NCBI RefSeq assembly: GCF_018729255.1
Contig: NZ_CP076061.1
Location: 1,550,001-1,614,000, forward strand
Reading direction: 5' to 3'
DNA: 64,000 bases
Source of the DNA: Cupriavidus sp. EM10
Lineage (GTDB): Bacteria > Pseudomonadota > Gammaproteobacteria > Burkholderiales > Burkholderiaceae
The position numbers and the translations under genes were made by a program. Position 1 is the stretch's first letter. Every line of letters starts with the position of its first letter. Below the pieces are notes generated by a model. That model did not search any database. It was not told where the DNA came from and worked only from the letters and a program-made list of their open reading frames with translations. Positions 28,461-36,523 of this stretch are shown here, piece by piece.

Positions 28461-29328
28461 ATGACGGTCCGCATCGGCATATCAGGTTGGCGCTACGCAG
28501 GGTGGCGGGGGTGTTCTATCCGCCCAAGCTGCCTCAACGTTGCGAACTGGCGCATGCGTCGCGTCAGGTCGAGACCATCGAAATCAACGGCTCCCATTAT
28601 TCGTTGCAGTCGAACGAGAGCTGGGAGGCGTGGCACGATGCGGTGCCGGACAACTTCGTGTTCGCGGTGAAGGGCCCCGGTACCTTACCCACCAGCTCCG
28701 CTTTCGCGACGAGAAGGCCGTGCCGGCGATGGCCAACTTCTATGCATCGGGCGTGCTCGCGCTGCGCCGCAAGCTCGGGCCCTTTCTGTGGCAGTTCCCA
28801 CCCAACTTCCGGTTCGATGCCGAGCGGTTCGACAGGTTTCTGTCCCTTTTGCCGAAGAGCTCGCGCGAAGCGCGCGCATTGGCGAGCCAGCACGACAGCC
28901 GGGTCAAGTCGCCGTGGTATGGCACCAAAGGCAACACCCGGCTGCGGCACGCCGTTGAGATCCGCAACGACACGTTCCGGACGCCGGAGTTTCCCGCGTT
29001 GCTGCGCGAGCATCGCGTTGCGCTGGTGGTCTCGCACGCGATTGCGAACTGGCCTTACGCCGAGGACGTCACCAGCGACTTCATCTACATGCGCCTGCAC
29101 GGCGCCGACGCCCTGTACAGCGGCGCCTACGCCGATGCATCGCTGGACCGGTGGGCCGCGCGCATCTACGCCTGGGCGCACGGAAAGGAGCCGGTGGACG
29201 CGGTGCGCATCGACGCACAGCCGGCGCGACGGGCTGTCCGGCGCGATGTGTACTGCTACTTCGACAACGACAAGAAGGTCAACGCCCCGTTTGACGCCCA
29301 GCGGCTGCGAGAGCGCGTCATTCCCTGA
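28461..29328 (+). CDS. DUF72 (YecE-like) TIM-barrel protein (two apparent frameshifts)
   Basis: About 289 residues from ATG 28461, 'MTVRIGISGWRYAGWRG'. Two one-base losses interrupt it: GGGGG at 28507-28511 and CCCC at 28675-28678. Repair yields 'GVFYPPKLPQRCELAHASRQ', 'VETIEINGSHYSLQ', 'FVFAVKGPRYLTH', 'LGPFLWQFPPNFRFD', 'AVEIRNDTFRTPEF' and 'FIYMRLHGADALYSGAYAD', all typical of DUF72. The family adopts a TIM-barrel fold similar to endonuclease IV; its activity is not firmly known to me. The gene is monocistronic, between minus-strand small genes. Confidence 0.85.
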
Positions 29329-29365
29329 TCCGGACGCAGCGGGGGGATCGACGGCAAGGGGCGAA

Positions 29366-29587
29366 TTACCCGTGCTCGGAACGGCCGTTCTCGAACAACC
29401 TGTCCACGCGTGCTCTTGCGTTCTCGATCGCGGCTGCCATGGCCAGTCGCTTGCTCGTCTGGAACGGGCCATGGGCGCTGTATGACGCTTGCCCATCGAT
29501 GGTGTATGTCCAGCACCATTTGCCAAACACATGCTCGACGGCCTTGACCACGATGTGGTGCCCGCGATAGAAGAGGCTTTCTTCCAT
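29366..29587 (-). CDS. small hypothetical protein (family B)
   Basis: A 73-residue product, MEESLFYRGHHIVVKAVEHV at the N terminus and 'RLAMAAAIENARARVDRLFE' near the C terminus. It aligns by eye with the next gene upstream (29607-29867) and with 54394-54657. All have an N-terminal 'Y-R/Y-x-H/T' strand, a Trp- or aromatic-rich middle, and a C-terminal helix of the form M-A-x(2)-x-x-E/A-x-G/A-R/K-x-x-V/I-D. The start at 29587 follows the upstream stop by 19 bp, which suggests a two-gene operon. Function is unknown. Confidence 0.6.
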   Translation of the reverse strand: MEESLFYRGHHIVVKAVEHVFGKWCWTYTIDGQASYSAHGPFQTSKRLAMAAAIENARARVDRLFENGRSEHG

Positions 29588-29606
29588 GATGGCTCCAGGG
29601 TGGCAC

Positions 29607-29867
29607 TCAGGCGTTGTCAGGTGTCGGCGCTGGCGCGAATCCCGGCGCTGCGGCGTCCACCCGCTTGCGGCCATCTTCCAGGCATTGTTCCACTGCCATG
29701 GACGAGTTCTCGAAGTAGATGCCTTCCGGCGAGTCGAACGGCTCCGTGGCCTCGACGCCCTGACGCTCGATCTCGCCGCGATAACGGTACTGGAAGCCTG
29801 TCTTTCCACCCCCGACCTCGACGGCGTATGCAGCAATTTCCGTATCGCGATAGCGGATCGTCTTCAT
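29607..29867 (-). CDS. small hypothetical protein (family B)
   Basis: An 86-residue product starting MKTIRYRDTEIAAYAVEVGG, with a Shine-Dalgarno-like GGAGACC just upstream. The C-terminal helix 'SSMAVEQCLEDGRKRVDAAA' matches the same region of 29366-29587 and 54394-54657. The N-terminal half looks like short beta strands. No signal peptide or membrane segment. It lies between the MBL-fold gene and its paralogue, all on the minus strand. Confidence 0.62.
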   Translation of the reverse strand: MKTIRYRDTEIAAYAVEVGGGKTGFQYRYRGEIERQGVEATEPFDSPEGIYFENSSMAVEQCLEDGRKRVDAAAPGFAPAPTPDNA

Positions 29868-29906
29868 GATGGTCTCCTGGGATGGATCGCTGCGTCGGAT
29901 CGGCCC

Positions 29907-30788
29907 CTATACGAGCGTCGTCGTGCCAGACGTTGCGGGCTCGGCAGCGCGGCGCTTGGCGATGGCTTCGAATTCGACGAGATCGTGCCCACAGCAGACA
30001 TGCACTGCGCTGCCATGGTCGCGGGCCAGTTCACGCAGGCGCCGCTGCGATTCGAACCGCGCATGGCGGTCCTTTTCCAGCATCCATTGGTAGAAGCGCA
30101 GGCCAGGCGTGCAATGCGGCCGCCGCTGATCCATTTCTCCGCGATAGAAGTACGCGTCTCCGGCCATCAGCAGCCAGCGGTCGCCTTCGCCCTGCACGGC
30201 GATTCCCGCGTGGCCGAACGTATGTCCCGGCAGTGGGATCATGGCAATCTCGGGAAGGATGCCGCGCAGCGGCTGCACCTGGTCGAAGCCGAACCACGTG
30301 TCGCCACCGGTTGCCGCATAGGTCTGCCAGGCTTCCCGGGTGGACCACTGCTGCGGCCGAAAGCGCTGCCGGTCCATCCATGTGCGCTGCGCAACGGCGT
30401 AGTCGCGTTCCGTCGCCAGAAGGTGTACCGTTGCCCACGGAAAGTCATCCAGCCCGCCGGCGTGGTCGAAATCGAGGTGCGTCAGTACGATGTGACGGAC
30501 ATCGCGGGGTTGGTAGCCCAGGCTTTGCACCTGGCGGAACGCCGTCATCTCGTCGCGGAAATCGGGGCTGACAAGGCTCAGGAAGAAGCGGCTCAGCCTG
30601 GATCGCGGATTGGCAACGTCGAGCCGCCCCAGGCCAGTGTCGACCAGGACCAGGCAGTCCGGCAACTCGACAAGCAGGCAATGCAGCGTCAGTTCGCCAC
30701 GCTGGACAATGGACGGCGTGAAGCCGTCCATCAGCTTTCCACCGAGCGGACAGGTCGAGATGCAGTTCAGGTGATGGATCTTGGCCAT
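29907..30788 (-). CDS. metallo-beta-lactamase-fold hydrolase
   Basis: 293-residue MBL-fold enzyme. Metal motif 'VLTHLDFDHAGGLDDF' (HxDxDH type, about residues 102-113) is followed by 'IPLPGHTFGHAGI', 'LMAGDAYFYRGEM' (third ligand Asp) and a final 'HVCCGHDLVEFE' His. This set is shared with quorum-quenching lactonases and related enzymes, so lactonase or similar hydrolysis is possible, but substrate is not shown. The start codon follows the stop of the YdeP-like gene by only 11 bp, so the two are probably co-transcribed. No signal peptide; cytoplasmic. Confidence 0.85.
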   Translation of the reverse strand: MAKIHHLNCISTCPLGGKLMDGFTPSIVQRGELTLHCLLVELPDCLVLVDTGLGRLDVANPRSRLSRFFLSLVSPDFRDEMTAFRQVQSLGYQPRDVRHIVLTHLDFDHAGGLDDFPWATVHLLATERDYAVAQRTWMDRQRFRPQQWSTREAWQTYAATGGDTWFGFDQVQPLRGILPEIAMIPLPGHTFGHAGIAVQGEGDRWLLMAGDAYFYRGEMDQRRPHCTPGLRFYQWMLEKDRHARFESQRRLRELARDHGSAVHVCCGHDLVEFEAIAKRRAAEPATSGTTTLV

Positions 30789-30799
30789 GGAACGCCTTC

Positions 30800-33110
30800 T
30801 CAGGGCAGCGTCGAGGTTTGACAGCGGCGCAGGAACACCGGGACCGACTTGTACGATGGTGTGCCGCTGCGGGGGTCGTAGTGCTCCAGCGCCACCAGCA
30901 GGTTCGACTCCGGGTAGTAGGCGGCGACCGAACCGCGCGCGATATCGTGCGCCACGGCGGTGACGTTGCGCAGTGTGCGCGCGCCCGGCACGCCCACGGT
31001 GTCCGATACGGCTTCGATGTCGATCCTGTCGCCGTGCGAGAGTCCCCGGTCGGCGAGGTCGTCGGGATTGACGAAGACCACGTCGCGTCGACCGGTGATG
31101 CCGCGATATCGGTCGTCATAGCCATACAGCGTGGTGTTGTACTGGTCGTGGCTGCGGATCGTCGCAAGCATCAGGGCGCCGGTGTGATTCCGGGTGGGCG
31201 ATTCGTCCAGGCCGGCCATGGTGATGAAGTTGGCGCGGCCGGTGCCTGTATGCCATTCGCGCTGTGACGCTGCATTCGGAAGCCGGAATCCAAGCGGCAC
31301 GCTGACGCGCGCGTTGTAATCGTGGAAGTCTGGCAACACGGCGGCGATGGCATCCCGTATCCGGCCATAGTCGGCGACCAGGCCATCCCAGTCGATGCGG
31401 TCGTCACGCAGCGTGGCCTTGGCCATGGCGGCAACGATCCACGGCTCGGAACGAAGCATCGGCGATGCCGGCGGCAGCGTGCCGCGCGACGCATGCACCA
31501 TCGACATCGAGTCTTCCACCGTGATCGATTGCGGGCCGCTGGCCTGTACGTCCAGTTCCGTCCGGCCAAGACACGGCAGCAGGAACGTCTCGCGCGCTGT
31601 CAGCAGATGAGACCGGTTCAGCTTGGTGGCGACGTGCACGGCCAGATCCAGCTTGCGCATGGCGGCAAAGCACTTTTCGGGGTCCGGCATCGCTACCGGC
31701 AGGTTGCCGCCCAGGCAGATCAGCGCGCGGGATTCGCCGGCAAGCATGGCGAGCATGGATTCGACGGCGTTGTGACCGTGCTTGCGCGGCGCCTGGATGC
31801 CGAAGACATCATCAAGCCGCTGCAGGAATGACGCCGACGGAATTTCCGTGATGCCGACGGTGCGATCGCCCTGGACGTTGGAATGCCCACGCAGCGGGCA
31901 AATGCCTGCGCCCTGGCGCCCGATGTTGCCACGCATCAGGAGAAGATTGCAGAGCTGCTGCACATTGGCGGTGCCCTGCCGATGCTGCGTGATGCCCATC
32001 CCGTAGCAGAAGATCGCGGCGCGGGACGATGCGTAGGCCCGGGCAAGCGCGGCGAGCGTGGCCTGTGGCAGACCGGCAGCCGCTTCGATGTCGTCCCACA
32101 CGGTGGCGTCGAGATCATCGACCAGCCCGTCGTACCCGAGCGTGTGGCTGGCGATGAAATCATGGTCGATGACCGCGGGTAGCAGTGTGGCGGCCGCGTC
32201 CCGGTCCATCTCCAGCAAGGCCTTCATCATGCCCTTGAGGACTGCCGCATCGCCTCCCACCCGTGGCTGCACATACAGCGTTGCAATGGGCGTCGACATG
32301 CCAAGCGACATCTCTGCGGCGTGCTGCGGCGAAGTAAAGCGCTCGAGACCGCGCTCGCGCAGCGGATTGACGACGACGATCTGTGCGCCGCGACGCGCGG
32401 CGGCGCGCAAGGTCGACAGCATTCGCGGGTGATTGGTACCGGGGTTGTGGCCGAAGCAGAAGATCGCATCGCAATGCTCGAAATCCTCCAGTGTCACGGT
32501 GCCTTTGCCGACGCCAATCGATTCCGGCAGCCCGACGCTAGTGGCTTCGTGGCACATGTTCGAACAGTCGGGGAAATTGTTGGTGCCGAAGGCGCGTGCG
32601 AAAAGCTGGTACAGGAAGGCGGCTTCGTTGGAAGCGCGACCGGACGTATAGAACTCGGCCGCGTCGGCGCCGGGAAGCGCGCGAAGGGCTTGGCCGATGC
32701 GCGCCATGGCGGCGTCCCACTCGATCGGCATGTAGCGATCGGTCTGGGGGTCATAGACCATCGGATGCGTCAGGCGGCCTTCGTTCTCGAGATCGTAGTC
32801 GCTGCGGCGCCAGAGTTCCGTCACGGTGTTGGCCGCGAAGAATGCCGGCGTGGTCCGGTGCGAAGTGGCCTCCCAGGCCACTGCCTTGGCGCCGTTCTCG
32901 CAGAATTCGAACGATGACGCGGCGCGCGGGTCTGGCCAGGCGCATCCGGGGCAATCGAAGCCGTCGGGCTGGTTTACGCGCATCAGCATGATGGTGTTGT
33001 GGCTCACGCCCATCTGCCCGCGTACCGCCCGTGCGACCGCCTGCAAGGCCCCCAGCCACCGGCAGGGCCACCGTAGCGACCAACCCCGGGACGTCCTTCG
33101 GCTTGTCCAT
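30800..33110 (-). CDS. YdeP/FdhA-type molybdopterin oxidoreductase (two apparent frameshifts)
   Basis: Molybdenum-cofactor enzyme of the YdeP group (formate-dehydrogenase-alpha-like), about 770 residues. The natural start is ATG 33110, giving MDKPKDVPG. Two one-base losses, at GG near 33080-33081 and at the C run 33049-33053 (plus strand), hide the N terminus; repair gives 'LGRYGGPAGGWGALQAVARA'. Downstream are 'FDCPGCAWPDP', 'FYTSGRASNEAAFLYQLFAR', 'NNFPDCSNMCHEATSVGLPE', 'CFGHNPGTNHPRML', 'LLMRGNIGRQGAGICPLRGH' and 'VHVATKLNRSHLLTARET'. E. coli YdeP is linked to acid resistance; the electron acceptor is unknown. No fdhD is adjacent. Confidence 0.9.
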
Positions 33111-33604
33111 TGCCAGTTCCTCTCAGGTATTTGCAAGCCAACCATCGCCCGCCGTCACACGCTCCGCAACAAGCGTGCCCACGCAGCGCCGCTTGCACTC
33201 CATCCTGAAGGGACGAATATCGCCGGACGGGCTGGTCCAAAAAGCAGCGGACCCGGCAGTGCAAACGCCGCGCGGGGGGCCGCACGTAAAGCTTCCAGCG
33301 AAACTACAACGTCTCCACACGCGACTTGCAATCGGCGTTCTTGTCAGATTACGCATTCGGCACCCGGCATATCGCGTCCGCGCCGAATCGCGGGGACGAT
33401 CGCGGCGACCGGCGCGGGTACGTTCCATGCTGCATTGGAATCGAGGGCTCCTGGGAGCCACTCATATCGTCTCCTCTCCTTTAGCCCGCGTACGCGCGGG
33501 CTTCTTTTTTCTTGGGGGAGCGCTGGATCCGAAAGATGGCATGCCCGTTGCAAACGCCGGATGGGCGCTTTGCCATCAATGCTGTTCAACCTGGAGAATT
33601 CGTC
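33111..33604. other. 494-bp divergent gap between ydeP-like and Mn-catalase genes
   Basis: This region must hold the promoters for both divergent genes. I see no protein-coding frame that I trust. The right part contains a hairpin and an intrinsic terminator on the plus strand, listed separately. No clear -35/-10 pair or dyad stands out in 33130-33440. Confidence 0.4.
33446..33510 (+). terminator. plus-strand terminator upstream of Mn-catalase (leader attenuator or small RNA end)
   Basis: GGCTC (33446-33450) pairs with GAGCC (33455-33459). Then AGCCCGCG (33483-33490) pairs with CGCGGGCT (33495-33502) over TACG and is followed by TCTTTTTTC. No plus-strand gene precedes it. It ends 95 bp before the Mn-catalase start, so it could terminate a small RNA or act as an attenuator in the catalase leader. 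The motif TCTCCTCTCCTTT just before the stem is an anti-Shine-Dalgarno-like pyrimidine tract. Confidence 0.5.
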
Positions 33605-34519
33605 ATGTTTGTTCATAACAAGCGATTGCAGTACACCGTGCGCGTTTCGCGACCCGATCCAGGCGTGGCAAATCTGCTGCTGGAGCAGTTTGGTGGTCCG
33701 CAGGGCGAACTGGCGGCGGCGTGCCGGTACTTCACGCAGGCACTGGCGGAAGAAGATCCCGGGCGCAAGGACATGCTGTTCGATATTGCGACCGAAGAGC
33801 TTAGCCATCTGGAAATCATCGGCTCGCTGATTGCCATGCTGAATCGCGGCGCCAAGGGCGAGCTGGCGGAGGGCGTGCAGCAGGAGGCCGAGCTCTATCG
33901 ATCGCTGCAGGGAGCGGGCAACGACAGCCACGTCACGCAGATTCTCTATGGCGGGGGTCCCGCACTGGTGAACTCCGCCGGTGTGCCGTGGACCGCAGCG
34001 TATATCGATACCATTGGCGAGCCGACCGCCGATCTGCGCTCGAACATCGCCGCCGAAGCGCGCGCCAAGCTGATCTACGAGCGCCTGATCAATGTCACCG
34101 ACGACCCGAGCGTGCAGGAGGCGCTGGGCTTCCTGATGACCCGGGAAGTCTCGCACCAGAAGTCGTTCGAAAAGGCGCTGTACTCGATCACGCCGAACTT
34201 CCCTCCGGGAAAGATGCCAGCCGTTCCAGAATTTGCCAGCGTGTATTTCAAGATGTCGCAGGGCGAGGCGTTGCGAGGGCCCTGGAACGCGGACAGCACC
34301 TTTACGTTCGTCGACAAGCCGACTCCGGCGGTGGACGGTGGAGATGGCTCGGCAAGCGTGGAGCTGCCGGCGGACCAGCAGTCGACGCTGGAAGCCTTCG
34401 CGATGCGGGGCCAGTCCGACGTGACGAGCGATCCCGTGACGGGCGCGGATCTGGGCAAGGCGGATGGTGACGTGGACGGAGTGGGAGACGCGGCCGACGA
34501 TATCACTCCGGCGCGCTAG
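33605..34519 (+). CDS. manganese catalase
   Basis: Non-haem catalase that breaks down hydrogen peroxide at a dimanganese site, 304 residues. The start at 33605 follows a GGAG Shine-Dalgarno sequence. The ferritin-like four-helix core carries the expected ligands: Glu35 in 'GPQGELAAACRYF', Glu65 and His68 in 'ATEELSHLEIIGS', Glu151 in 'NIAAEARAKLIYERL', and Glu181/His184 in 'TREVSHQKSFEKAL'. The spacing matches Lactobacillus Mn-catalase. The C-terminal tail is acidic and low in complexity. No signal peptide; cytoplasmic. It begins a stress-gene cluster. Confidence 0.92.
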   Translation: MFVHNKRLQYTVRVSRPDPGVANLLLEQFGGPQGELAAACRYFTQALAEEDPGRKDMLFDIATEELSHLEIIGSLIAMLNRGAKGELAEGVQQEAELYRSLQGAGNDSHVTQILYGGGPALVNSAGVPWTAAYIDTIGEPTADLRSNIAAEARAKLIYERLINVTDDPSVQEALGFLMTREVSHQKSFEKALYSITPNFPPGKMPAVPEFASVYFKMSQGEALRGPWNADSTFTFVDKPTPAVDGGDGSASVELPADQQSTLEAFAMRGQSDVTSDPVTGADLGKADGDVDGVGDAADDITPAR

Positions 34520-34528
34520 GAAGAGATC

Positions 34529-34639
34529 ATGTACCTCACGGATTCAGCCAGGTTGCATTGGCGTCGCCACCCACTCAAGCTTCTGACGGGCATTGCGATC
34601 ACCCTTGCCGGAATGATTGCCGCCACCGGCCTCGTGTAG
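34529..34639 (+). CDS. 36-residue single-helix membrane peptide
   Basis: A short frame 9 bp after the Mn-catalase stop, with its own AGGAAGAG Shine-Dalgarno sequence 4 nt before ATG 34529. The product begins MYLTDSARLHWRRHPLKLLT and ends 'GIAITLAGMIAATGLV', one predicted transmembrane helix after a basic N terminus. The position, ribosome site and positive-inside charge make it a credible small membrane protein cotranslated with the catalase. No homologue is known to me. Confidence 0.45.
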   Translation: MYLTDSARLHWRRHPLKLLTGIAITLAGMIAATGLV

Positions 34640-34688
34640 GTGGCGCGTGTAGGTCGCCCTCGCGCAGGTCAATCCCGAGCGGGGCAGT

Positions 34689-34713
34689 CCCGGTCGCCAC
34701 TGGGGCGACCGGG
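34689..34713. terminator. strong GC hairpin between convergent genes
   Basis: CCCGGTCGCC (34689-34698) and GGCGACCGGG (34704-34713) form a perfect 10-bp stem with loop ACTGG. It lies between the Mn-catalase/small-peptide unit and the convergent DUF4142 gene. There is no T tract, so termination is inferred from position and stem strength. Confidence 0.5.
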
Positions 34714-34736
34714 CGCCTGCAAGGCGGCCCAGGCGG

Positions 34737-35348
34737 TTATCCCCCAACCTTCTTCTTCAGGTCCCGCGCCATCTGCAGATGGCCTTCGAGTGCTGGCAGC
34801 TGCTTGTCCGCGAATGCCTTCACGTCGGCATCTTTCGCGTTCTTCGACGCTTCGCGGAATTTCTTGACTGTGCTTTCGTGCGCGGCGACGCCGATCCGGC
34901 TCGCGTACATCTTGTCGAACTTCGCGCCGCTGAGCGCGCTCAATGCCTTGATCTCGCTCTTCTGCATGGTGGACGGTTCCTTGGGTGCGGTCACCCCTTT
35001 CGACGCGGCCAGCGCATCCAGTTCGGTGCCCACCTTGCCATGGTCGTCGATCATCTTGTCGGCAAATGCCTTCACATCCGGGTTCTGACTCTTCTGCTGA
35101 GCGAGCTTGCTGGCCTCGATTTCGGCGTGTCCGCCCTGTGCCGCATCCTCGATGAACTTGCTGTCGGCGTGGGCCAGACGCGATTTCCCTGCCGAGGGCC
35201 CGCTGGCGGTGCTGCCTGCATTGTCGGTGGTGACATTGCCGGTGGCGCCAGAGGATGGCGAAACGCCGGAGCCTTGGGCCATGGCGGCCGTCGACCAGAT
35301 GATGACGCTGGCGACCGCAACCAGCGGACGCAGATAGTGGTGTTGCAT
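34737..35348 (-). CDS. exported DUF4142 protein
   Basis: 203-residue exported protein. ATG 35348 is preceded by a near-perfect GGAGGA Shine-Dalgarno sequence. The signal peptide ends 'WSTAAMAQ', then comes a Ser/Gly/Thr-rich linker and the helical DUF4142 domain (about 65-200), a ferritin-like bundle. Landmarks are 'KFIEDAAQGGHAEIEASKLA', 'PDVKAFADKMIDDHGKVGTE' and the repeat-like 'DVKAFADKQLPALEGHLQMA'. DUF4142 proteins are usually periplasmic, of unknown function, and common in stress clusters. It faces the Mn-catalase gene convergently. Confidence 0.88.
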   Translation of the reverse strand: MQHHYLRPLVAVASVIIWSTAAMAQGSGVSPSSGATGNVTTDNAGSTASGPSAGKSRLAHADSKFIEDAAQGGHAEIEASKLAQQKSQNPDVKAFADKMIDDHGKVGTELDALAASKGVTAPKEPSTMQKSEIKALSALSGAKFDKMYASRIGVAAHESTVKKFREASKNAKDADVKAFADKQLPALEGHLQMARDLKKKVGG

Positions 35349-35461
35349 AGGATCCTCCGTTTCAGTGTCCGGGCGCCCGATTTGAAGAACGGTGGCCCGC
35401 ACCCGTTGCATGGAGCAATGAACATACCGGAGGGGCCGCCGGGGTCGCTGTGCGCGGCAAA

Positions 35462-35698
35462 TCAGCCGCTGACGTGGGGCTTGTCGGACTGGTCGCGATT
35501 GCCCTGTTCATCCCGGGGCGATGCCTGTTCATTCATGATTTCATTCGGGGTGGGCCCGCGCCGCCGCTGCGCTGCCCCCGGGCCGCTGGCCCGGGATTTG
35601 TCGCCCGGGATGGCGTCCGCGTCGGTAGACGGGTTCTGTCTTTCGGCATTCGTTGGCTTGCGCGCCGGATGCCGGCTGCTGGTCTCTTCGTGCTTCAT
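35462..35698 (-). CDS. small hydrophilic, probably disordered protein
   Basis: 78 residues starting MKHEETSSRHPARKPTNAER, with AGGAC upstream of ATG 35698. The composition (Arg, Pro, Asp, Gln, Ser, almost no aromatic residues) predicts intrinsic disorder. A short motif 'PTPNEIMNEQASPRDEQGN' stands out. It sits among stress-type genes with the same orientation as the next small gene and hemerythrin. Such proteins are frequent in Burkholderiales stress loci; a protective role is only a guess. Confidence 0.6.
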   Translation of the reverse strand: MKHEETSSRHPARKPTNAERQNPSTDADAIPGDKSRASGPGAAQRRRGPTPNEIMNEQASPRDEQGNRDQSDKPHVSG

Positions 35699-35714
35699 GT
35701 CGTGTCCTGGAAAT

Positions 35715-35900
35715 CTACCGGGGCCCGTGGCGCTGCTTTGCACCGCCGCCGGCACCATGTGTCTTGCCGGCCTTGACGTGGTTGGCCGCATGCTGCCCGC
35801 TACCGGGCTTTCTGCTGGGGGTTGTCGCGGCCTTTCCCGAGTTGTCTTCCGCCCGGGCGTCCTGCTCGGAGCGGTTCGAGGGTGGTGCAGTTTTGGTCAT
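35715..35900 (-). CDS. small basic, probably disordered protein
   Basis: 61 residues starting MTKTAPPSNRSEQDARAEDN, with AAGGAG 8 nt before ATG 35900. The C-terminal half is Gly-, His- and Lys-rich ('HVKAGKTHGAGGGAKQRHGP'). No hydrophobic core, so probably disordered; the tail could bind nucleic acid. It lies 16 bp upstream of the next small gene in the same direction. Confidence 0.58.
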   Translation of the reverse strand: MTKTAPPSNRSEQDARAEDNSGKAATTPSRKPGSGQHAANHVKAGKTHGAGGGAKQRHGPR

Positions 35901-35955
35901 GTCCGGTACTCCTTTACCACCCCGCCCGATGGCGGGGTGAGGATGGCTTGCCGGC

Positions 35956-36420
35956 TTACGCCGGCTGGCCGGTGAGCTCGGCCTTGCGCGCTTCGAGCTG
36001 TTGCGCCACATCCTTGAGATCGACCTTGGCCTTGATCACCGCCTGGAAGAGTTCGTTCTCCTCTTCCTCGACGTGGTGGCCCACGTACTCGCTCAGGACG
36101 GTGTAGTTCGCCTCCAGCATTTCGCTGTCGCCGGATTCGATTTTGGCGATCAGGTCCTTGGCGACGCCGTGCTCGACCTTGGCTTCATCGAGCATGTCGT
36201 CGATCTTGTCGCTGACGCCTCGCAGCGCGGGATAGAAGATTTCCTCCTCGATCTGCGCGTGGACGGTCAATTGCTGGCAGGTCTCGGATGCAATCGACTG
36301 CTTTTCGGCGTCGTCCTTTGCATCCTCGAATGCCTTGAAGAGCTTCTTCACGCTGCGGTGATCGTCCACCAGCAGGGACAGCGCGGCGCGCTGTTCGACG
36401 GGTACTTTGGATTTGTCCAT
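35956..36420 (-). CDS. hemerythrin HHE-domain protein
   Basis: 154-residue four-helix hemerythrin-like protein. Diiron ligands are visible in 'LLVDDHRSVKKLFKAFE', 'LTVHAQIEEEIFYPALRG', 'AKVEHGVAKDLIAKIE' and 'YVGHHVEEEENELFQAV', the HHE pattern. The C terminus is a short charged helix. The likely role is binding oxygen, NO or iron under stress; cytoplasmic. The ADH gene upstream on the same strand is about 100 bp away. Confidence 0.88.
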   Translation of the reverse strand: MDKSKVPVEQRAALSLLVDDHRSVKKLFKAFEDAKDDAEKQSIASETCQQLTVHAQIEEEIFYPALRGVSDKIDDMLDEAKVEHGVAKDLIAKIESGDSEMLEANYTVLSEYVGHHVEEEENELFQAVIKAKVDLKDVAQQLEARKAELTGQPA

Positions 36421-36523
36421 GATGTCTCGTGCTGTGGGGTTGTCATTGTTTGGGCGGCAGACAACATGCCGCCCTGGCTGTCCCCAGCAAGACCCATTCC
36501 AGCCCGGCGGGTGCCGCAAGACG

